Source: Alphaproteobacteria bacterium (GTDB lineage: Bacteria; Pseudomonadota; Alphaproteobacteria; Micavibrionales; Micavibrionaceae). Taken from it: 39,669 bases of DNA. The notes under the pieces were generated by a model that ran no database searches, was not told where the DNA came from, and worked only from the letters and a program-made list of their open reading frames with translations. The DNA is taken from contig JALEGH010000016.1 in the NCBI GenBank assembly GCA_022763065.1, positions 1 through 39,669 on the forward strand. Direction: 5' to 3'. Of this stretch, positions 34,228-39,669 are shown one piece after another (position 1 is the stretch's first letter; each line of letters opens with the position of its first letter). A program made the translations under genes and the position numbers.

Positions 34228-36570
34228 ATGAACACGCAGCGCAAAAATGTGATGAATAATTTTTTCGGTCTTTTTACCGGCGCACACCAATTGGAGGTTG
34301 AAAAAAGCCGCCTTGAGGCATTTTTATCTGCCTTTCCCGGTAAATATTGCGGCTTTTCTCCTGATGGAAGTGTTATTTATTCGCCCAATTTCCCCCAAAT
34401 ACTCGGGATTAGTAAAATTGAGACAATTCACGACATTCAAAACGCGCTGGAAGTCAGTGACGCGGCCATATTGGAAGGACATTTCATTGCCTTGCAGGAA
34501 AAAGGCAAGGCATTTTCTTTCAACTCCCGAAATACCGCGAAGGACCAGACATTCCGCCTTTCCGGCAGCAAAGGAGAAGCATTAAATGGCCAAGAACATT
34601 TCCTGATTATCTGGCTGGAAGATATTACAAGCGATCAAGAAGAACAAAAATCCCTGCGACAAGCGCACCAAAGGCAAGAGCACGAGGTGCAAAAGCTGCA
34701 AATGATGCTTAATGCCCTTCCCATGCCGCTTTGGATGCGCGATCAGGCAACACAGATTATATGGTGCAATCAGGCCTACGCCCAAATCGTCAATGACACG
34801 GTTGAAAATGTTCTGACCAAGCAGCAAGAAATCACTCTTTCAACCAAAGACCCCAATGTTATTCAGGCCCCCAAAATGATGGCGCGTCAGGTACTGGACA
34901 CAGGCGAACCACAAACGAACAAGGCCCATATCATTACCGGCGGAAAACGCTACTTTGTCGAAATAAGCGAACTCTTGTTGCCGGATAAAGGACATACACT
35001 GGGTATGTTGCGTGATATCACGGGCGAAGAACGCCGCGATAGCGAGCTAAAACGCTATCACAGCGCCAATACGACGCTACTGGAACAGCTCCGTTCGGCC
35101 ATTGCTATTTTCGGTGCCGAGCACCAGCTCGAATTTTATAATTCGGCCTTTTCTTCTCTATGGGGATTGGAAGATCAATGGCTCAATGGCGCGCCCAAAT
35201 TAGGCGATATTCTTGAAAAACTCCGTGAAACCAGACGTTTGCCGGAGCAGGCCGATTTCAGGTCCTACAAAAAAAACTGGCTGGATATGTTCACAAGTCT
35301 GATCGATCCGCATGAAGATATGATGTACCTGCCCGATGGATCGGCCGTACGCTTTTCGGTTATTCCCCATCCGATGGGGGGCCTCATGATGATTTTTGAA
35401 GATGTGACAAGCAGGCTGGAACTTGAATCTTCTTATAATACCCTCATTGCAGTGCAAAAAGAGACACTTGATAATCTTGCCGAAGGGGTGGCCGTGTATG
35501 GCGGAGATGGACGGTTAAAACTCTCTAACCCTGCCTATTCAACACTTTGGGGCCTGCATCCGGAAGATATTGAGGGCGAACCTCATATCACCGCTTTGGT
35601 TAACAAAATGTCCGCTCTATTTGAAGAGCCGGAATGGCCAAAAGTAAAAGAAGTGCTGATCTCCCATGCGATTGAGCGAGACGTACAAGAGGGGCATCTG
35701 AAACGTACGGATGAGAAGCTGATTGAATTTGCAAAAGTCCCTCTACCTGATGGTGGTGTTCTTCTGACCTATTTCGATGTCACGGATGAGATGAAAGTTC
35801 AAAAAGCATTGCAGGAGAAAAATATTGCTCTGGAAGAAGCTGACAAAATCAAAACCGGTTTTTTGGCCAATGTGTCCTATCAGCTCCGTACGCCTTTAAA
35901 TGCCATTATGGGCTTTGCCGAAATTCTTGATAATCAGTATTTCGGACAGCTCAATGACAAACAAAAAGAGTATAGCGAAGGCATACGCGACGCGGGGGAC
36001 AAATTGGTTCACCTCATTGATGATATTCTCGATCTTTCAACTATTGAAGCAGGCTATTTGGATTTAACTTTCGGAAGCTTTGACTTACATAAAATGCTAC
36101 AAAGTATCCATGAGATAACAAGTCAATGGGCGCAGAAAGAAAACCTTTCCCTTTCTCTTGATTGCCCCAAAAATATCGGGGAACTGCACGCGGATGAACG
36201 CCGGATAAAACAGGTTATGTTGAACCTGATCCACAATGCGATTAATTTCACACCTGAAAAAGGGAAAATAATCATTTCGGCATCGCGCAAACTCGAAGAA
36301 AACATCATTGAAATATCGGTCAGTGATACAGGCATTGGTATCTCTAAAATAGATCAGGAGCGTATTTTCGAGCCCTTTTCCCGCGCCCTGATTGAGCATC
36401 GCGCCGACATGTCCCCTCAGACCCTGTCCCGAGGTGCCGGGCTCGGATTATCGCTTGTGAAAAATATTACCGAGCTTCACGGCGGGTCGGTATTAATTGA
36501 CTCCGAACCCGATAAAGGTACAAAAGTGACGCTGCAGCTTCCCATCTCCGGTCCGCCGGAAGATTTATAG
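34228..36570 (+). CDS. divL: DivL-type multi-PAS pseudo-histidine kinase (Tyr551 replaces His)
   Basis: Sensor of the alphaproteobacterial cell-cycle pathway. In Caulobacter DivL binds DivK~P and controls the CckA kinase, hence CtrA. Four PAS-like repeats are visible (about 25-130, 155-265, 285-395 and 405-515; NALPMPLWMRD, LRSAIAIFGAEHQ and LAEGVAVYGGDG mark three). The dimerisation helix reads NVSYQLRTPLNAIMGF: the phospho-acceptor His is Tyr551 (TAT at 35878-35880). This is the known hallmark of DivL (Tyr550 in Caulobacter). The ATP site is intact: HNAINFTP, DTGIGI, IFEPFSR, GAGLGLSLVK. Length 780 is close to Caulobacter DivL (769). No N-terminal membrane helix is seen. Followed by tsaE, murU and addB, as in other alphaproteobacteria, apart from an inserted convergent gene. 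Confidence 0.88.
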   Translation: MNTQRKNVMNNFFGLFTGAHQLEVEKSRLEAFLSAFPGKYCGFSPDGSVIYSPNFPQILGISKIETIHDIQNALEVSDAAILEGHFIALQEKGKAFSFNSRNTAKDQTFRLSGSKGEALNGQEHFLIIWLEDITSDQEEQKSLRQAHQRQEHEVQKLQMMLNALPMPLWMRDQATQIIWCNQAYAQIVNDTVENVLTKQQEITLSTKDPNVIQAPKMMARQVLDTGEPQTNKAHIITGGKRYFVEISELLLPDKGHTLGMLRDITGEERRDSELKRYHSANTTLLEQLRSAIAIFGAEHQLEFYNSAFSSLWGLEDQWLNGAPKLGDILEKLRETRRLPEQADFRSYKKNWLDMFTSLIDPHEDMMYLPDGSAVRFSVIPHPMGGLMMIFEDVTSRLELESSYNTLIAVQKETLDNLAEGVAVYGGDGRLKLSNPAYSTLWGLHPEDIEGEPHITALVNKMSALFEEPEWPKVKEVLISHAIERDVQEGHLKRTDEKLIEFAKVPLPDGGVLLTYFDVTDEMKVQKALQEKNIALEEADKIKTGFLANVSYQLRTPLNAIMGFAEILDNQYFGQLNDKQKEYSEGIRDAGDKLVHLIDDILDLSTIEAGYLDLTFGSFDLHKMLQSIHEITSQWAQKENLSLSLDCPKNIGELHADERRIKQVMLNLIHNAINFTPEKGKIIISASRKLEENIIEISVSDTGIGISKIDQERIFEPFSRALIEHRADMSPQTLSRGAGLGLSLVKNITELHGGSVLIDSEPDKGTKVTLQLPISGPPEDL

Positions 36571-37611
36571 TCATTTCAATTTATCCGGCAGGCCCTTGGT
36601 TGTTGAGTATTCAAAGTGAAGCGGTGTGTCGGGATGGAGAAGCTGGTAAATATCATGTGCCGCGAAGCTGCCTTCCGAAAATCCGGTCAGGATAAGTTTC
36701 TTCTTATTCTCATAAGCAGCAATGTCGCCAATAGCATATATTCTGTCTATATTTGTCTGGCAGGTCGTGGGGTGTACGTTTATATGGTTTTGATCCAGAT
36801 TTAATCCCCACTGCGCAATCGGCCCCAAATCCATAGAAAGCCCATAGAAGGGCAGCAACACATCCGCCTCTATGTCCTGTACGTTCCCATCTTTGCCTGA
36901 TATCTGAACATGGGAAAGCACACCATTCTCTCCTTTCAGCCCTTTAAGCTGCGCTGGAACCAACATCTCAATTTGGCCCTGATCCGCCAGAGCGTGCATT
37001 TTCTTTACACTTTCCGGTACGGCGCGGAATTTATCCCGGCGATGCAACACGTACAATTTGTCAGCCAGTGGCGCGAGTGACAAAGCCCAATCCACCGCAC
37101 TGTCGCCTCCACCGGCAATCATGATTTTTTTACCCTCAAAATCCTGTTTGCGCTGAACCGTATAGAAAACCGAACGCCCTTCATAGCTTTCAATGTCTTC
37201 TAAAGGCGGACGATTAGGGCCGAAAGCACCGGCCCCGCCCGCAATAATAATTGTTTTGGCCCGAATAGCCTGGCCACCCTTAAAATTAAGTTGCCAAAAA
37301 CTATCATTATCGCTTAAAGAAACCACCTGCTGCCCCAGATGATAAAGCGGACGAAAAGGAGCTGCTTGCTCTTCAAGCTTCCCGATTAAGTCAGAGGCCA
37401 GAATTTCCGGATAAGCGGGAATATCATAAATTGGTTTTTCCGGATAAAGCGCACTGCACTGCCCGCCAATATGAGGAAGGGCATCAATCACATGGCATGA
37501 AAGACCTAACATGCCGCATTCAAAAACAGCAAATAGGCCCACAGGCCCCGCCCCGATAATGGCAATGTCCCTCATTTCCTCTGTTTCTTGTAAATTCTCT
37601 TTATCTGACAT
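36571..37611 (-). CDS. Ferredoxin/flavodoxin-NADP+ reductase, thioredoxin-reductase-like
   Basis: Type 2 FNR of the thioredoxin-reductase fold. FAD site IIGAGPVGLFAVFECG (about 17-32) and GGQCSALYP (about 48-56) at the N-terminus, NADPH site IMIAGGGDSAVDWALSL (about 163-179), and the second FAD motif YAIGDIAAY near 293. The CxxC active site of true thioredoxin reductases is missing, which separates it as an FNR. 346 residues is normal. It passes electrons between NADPH and ferredoxin or flavodoxin. Its stop codon abuts that of divL with zero bases between, and its start is 93 bases from tsaE, in divergent orientation. Confidence 0.92.
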   Translation of the reverse strand: MSDKENLQETEEMRDIAIIGAGPVGLFAVFECGMLGLSCHVIDALPHIGGQCSALYPEKPIYDIPAYPEILASDLIGKLEEQAAPFRPLYHLGQQVVSLSDNDSFWQLNFKGGQAIRAKTIIIAGGAGAFGPNRPPLEDIESYEGRSVFYTVQRKQDFEGKKIMIAGGGDSAVDWALSLAPLADKLYVLHRRDKFRAVPESVKKMHALADQGQIEMLVPAQLKGLKGENGVLSHVQISGKDGNVQDIEADVLLPFYGLSMDLGPIAQWGLNLDQNHINVHPTTCQTNIDRIYAIGDIAAYENKKKLILTGFSEGSFAAHDIYQLLHPDTPLHFEYSTTKGLPDKLK

Positions 37612-37704
37612 TTCACCCCAATTTACAAAATTGTCTCTTTGTTTCGTACAAAGCCTTTGCTACTCTTGGCACCATTATCCACTCATATTTGACCTGCCAT
37701 TCAT

Positions 37705-38151
37705 ATGCCAGAAATACAAAATTATAAAGCGCAATCTCCCGGTGAGATGGATCAAATTGCCAAAAATCTGGCAAAAACGGTGCAAATTGGTGATATTTAC
37801 GCTCTCAAAGGCGATTTGGGAGCCGGTAAAACCCATTTTGCCCGCGCCTTTATCCGCTCGGCCTTAAATGACACCACATTAGAGGTCCCCAGCCCCACTT
37901 TCACACTGGTTCAGCTTTATGAGAGCCCTCAATATCCGATTTGGCATTTTGATTTGTACCGGTTAGAACATTCGGATGAGATATATGAGCTTGGCTGGGA
38001 AGAAGCGATATCCGGTGCGGTTTGTCTGGTTGAATGGCCGGAACGTTTGGACCCGCAAATGCTCTCCTCCCATCAGGGAAGAGTTTTTGAAATTAATATT
38101 GACGTAGAAGGCCCTAACACGCGCAATATAAGCATTAAGAAAGTGAAATAA
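37705..38151 (+). CDS. tsaE: tRNA threonylcarbamoyladenosine biosynthesis ATPase TsaE
   Basis: Works with TsaB and TsaD to make t6A37 in tRNAs that read ANN codons. P-loop GDLGAGKTHFAR (about residues 37-48), then SPTFTLVQLYE and the family segment WHFDLYRL (about 79-86), followed by EAISGAVCLVEWPERL. 148 residues, standard. The start at ATG 37705 lacks a strong ribosome site. The murU-like ATG follows its stop after one base. No amgK-type kinase, often found fused or adjacent here, is present. Confidence 0.95.
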   Translation: MPEIQNYKAQSPGEMDQIAKNLAKTVQIGDIYALKGDLGAGKTHFARAFIRSALNDTTLEVPSPTFTLVQLYESPQYPIWHFDLYRLEHSDEIYELGWEEAISGAVCLVEWPERLDPQMLSSHQGRVFEINIDVEGPNTRNISIKKVK

Positions 38152-38152
38152 A

Positions 38153-38944
38153 ATGACAACTCCTAAAAACCCGATTGAGCGCGCTTTTATCCTGACAGCC
38201 GGACAGGGCACAAGGCTGCGCCCTTATACGGACACCTTGCCCAAGCCTTTGGTGCCTGTACGTGGGGAAGCGATCTTGGGTCATACGCTTCAAAAACTCA
38301 AGAATTTTGGGATAAAACATGTCACTTTTAATCTCCATTATTTAGGGGACAGGATAGAAAATTACGTCACACAAAACCACAGTGAGCTATCCCCTTATTT
38401 CTCCCATGAAGATGTTTTGCTCAACACAGGTGGCGGGGTAAAAAAGGCTCTCCATAGCATTAAGGGCGAGGATTTTTTCCTCATTAACGGGGATGCGCTT
38501 TGGGATGATATACCGGACCAAGCAACCGCTCTGGAGCAGCTAGCGGGTGCGTGGAATCCGGATAAAATGGATATTCTCCTGCTTTTGCAGCCGCTCAAAA
38601 ATATGGCTCTCACGCAAGGAGTTGGTGATTATGATGTCACACCGGATGGGAAAGTCGTACGTTCCCTGAACAAATCCGGTGCGTGTATGTTTACCGGTAT
38701 TCGTATAACCTCGCCCAAAATTTTTGAAACGGCACCGGATGGAGCTTTTTCCTACCGCGATTTAATAGATAAAGCGCAAACGCAAGGGCGGCTCCACAGT
38801 GTTATTTATGACGGGCAATGGCATCATATCAGTACACCGGAAGATTTGGAGCGGGTGAATAAGGCCGCCGGGATGCACGTACAGCAAACCGAAGCTGATT
38901 CAGCACAAAAACCACCCGTACAAGAAGCGCAGGCCAAAACATGA
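38153..38944 (+). CDS. murU: NDP-sugar pyrophosphorylase, MurU-like nucleotidyltransferase
   Basis: Sugar-1-phosphate nucleotidyltransferase. In the cell-wall recycling route MurU makes UDP-MurNAc from MurNAc-1-P and UTP. N-terminal signature ILTAGQGTRLRPYTDTLPKPLVP (read in parts: GQGTRLRP, then PKPLVP, residues about 11-31), and FLINGDALW near 107 for metal and sugar phosphate. The C-terminus ends with a low-complexity Gln/Ala/Pro/Lys tail of about 25 residues. 263 residues, a little longer than average. Overlaps tsaE and addB tightly (1-base gap, 4-base overlap). A mannose-1-phosphate or glucose-1-phosphate enzyme cannot be excluded by sequence alone. Confidence 0.82.
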   Translation: MTTPKNPIERAFILTAGQGTRLRPYTDTLPKPLVPVRGEAILGHTLQKLKNFGIKHVTFNLHYLGDRIENYVTQNHSELSPYFSHEDVLLNTGGGVKKALHSIKGEDFFLINGDALWDDIPDQATALEQLAGAWNPDKMDILLLLQPLKNMALTQGVGDYDVTPDGKVVRSLNKSGACMFTGIRITSPKIFETAPDGAFSYRDLIDKAQTQGRLHSVIYDGQWHHISTPEDLERVNKAAGMHVQQTEADSAQKPPVQEAQAKT

Positions 38945-39669
38945 ACATCCGTGGTCTTTATACAATTCCTGCTGCCCATAATTTTGCCGAATCACTGGCG
39001 GGAGGGTTATTGCAGGAGACGAAAGATTCTCCTGAAGAGCTGGCGCGCTATCTCATTTTATTGCCCACAAGGCGGGCCTGCCGGAACGTACAGGCAGCTT
39101 TCTTAAAACTCACAGATGGTAAACCGCTTTTATTGCCGCGTTTACAGCCCATCGGTGATATTGATCAGGATGAATTATCCCTTCACGGTCTTGTACAGGG
39201 CAATGAACAAAATCAGGGACAGGATATAATTCATATCCCTGAAGCCATGCCTCCCATGCAGCGTCAAATTCTGTTATCCCGTCTTATTAGCGCGCTACCG
39301 GATTTCTCGAACCAGCCGGGGCAAAATATGACTTTAGCCGCTATGCTGGGTCAATTGATGGATCAGATTTATACCGAGGATCTAGACATTCAAGACCTTC
39401 CAAGCTTGATAGACAATCATGAGCTCTCTGAACACTGGCAAATCACCACGAAGTTTTTAGAAGTATTGAGCAAAAGCTGGCCGGAGATTCTGGCCGAAAA
39501 AGGGCTGATTGATACGGCAGACCGCCGCAACCGTCTGCTCAAGGCTTTAAACAGCTTGTGGCAGCAATCACCTCCCGGCCATCCAGTGATCATTGCCGGA
39601 TCGACCGGCTCCATTCCGGCCACAGCCGTCCTTATGAAAACGGCTCTATCCTTGCCACGGGGAAGCCTG
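38941..39669 (+). CDS. addB: Double-strand break repair protein AddB (C-terminus beyond window)
   Basis: Subunit of the AddAB helicase-nuclease that starts recombination at broken ends in alphaproteobacteria. The frame from ATG 38941, which overlaps the murU stop (ATGA), is open to the right edge: 243 residues. It begins MNIRGLYTIPAAHNFAESLA and continues with LILLPTRRACRNVQAAFL, LLPRLQPIGDID and, near the edge, VIIAGSTGSIPAT, all matching the N-terminal helicase-like part of alphaproteobacterial AddB. The nuclease domain with its iron-sulphur cysteines lies beyond the window. Same order after tsaE and a nucleotidyltransferase is known in related genomes. Confidence 0.92.
   Translation, partial: MNIRGLYTIPAAHNFAESLAGGLLQETKDSPEELARYLILLPTRRACRNVQAAFLKLTDGKPLLLPRLQPIGDIDQDELSLHGLVQGNEQNQGQDIIHIPEAMPPMQRQILLSRLISALPDFSNQPGQNMTLAAMLGQLMDQIYTEDLDIQDLPSLIDNHELSEHWQITTKFLEVLSKSWPEILAEKGLIDTADRRNRLLKALNSLWQQSPPGHPVIIAGSTGSIPATAVLMKTALSLPRGSL

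Overview
The window looks like a chromosomal segment of a free-living alphaproteobacterium of moderate GC content. The evidence is a DivL-type pseudo-histidine kinase with Tyr in place of the phospho-acceptor His, a membrane-anchored CycM-like cytochrome c, AddB rather than RecB-type recombination, PutA, and a perfect CtrA-type box. The mix of housekeeping genes with large DotA/TraY-like proteins would suit a deep-branching group such as the Micavibrio-like bacteria. That placement is an inference from gene content, not a database result. No mobile element, phage, CRISPR array, tRNA or rRNA gene was found, and no gap between genes exceeds 300 bases.

Layout. 1-8640 holds putA (cut by the left edge) divergent from xseA, a hypothetical gene, a tellurite/stress operon on the minus strand (terA, a Na+/Ca2+-type exchanger, terD), and ettA. 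8909-17096 is the most unusual part: three consecutive genes of about 900 codons, all DotA/TraY-like inner-membrane proteins of type IVB secretion or conjugation systems, with no other secretion gene nearby. 17114-22000 is a minus-strand envelope block: mlaC and mlaA (phospholipid retrograde transport), a GH73-type glucosaminidase, and lptG and lptF (LPS export). 21958-25800 holds pepA-holC, a membrane cytochrome c, pheA and a 58-residue protein. 25799-30868 holds a small tail-anchored protein with a CtrA box upstream, a LysE-type exporter, ftsK, lolA and recR. 30947-32511 holds two convergent genes of unknown function. 32735-34167 holds an FMN reductase overlapping purU. 34228-39669 holds divL, a thioredoxin-reductase-like ferredoxin-NADP reductase on the opposite strand, then tsaE-murU-addB, cut by the right edge.

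How they fit together. Much of the window serves the cell envelope: Lpt, Mla, Lol, peptidoglycan hydrolysis and MurU-type recycling. DivL and FtsK belong to cell-cycle control and division, and the CtrA box fits with a DivL-CckA-CtrA pathway operating in this organism. The three DotA-like proteins share an N-terminal domain of about 115-145 residues that ends in a membrane segment with a signal-peptidase-like A-x-A-Q site. They also share a DotA-like membrane core and a conserved segment just after the last membrane helix. They are the best candidate here for an undescribed system, perhaps a multi-paralogue type IVB-like channel whose other parts lie elsewhere in the genome.
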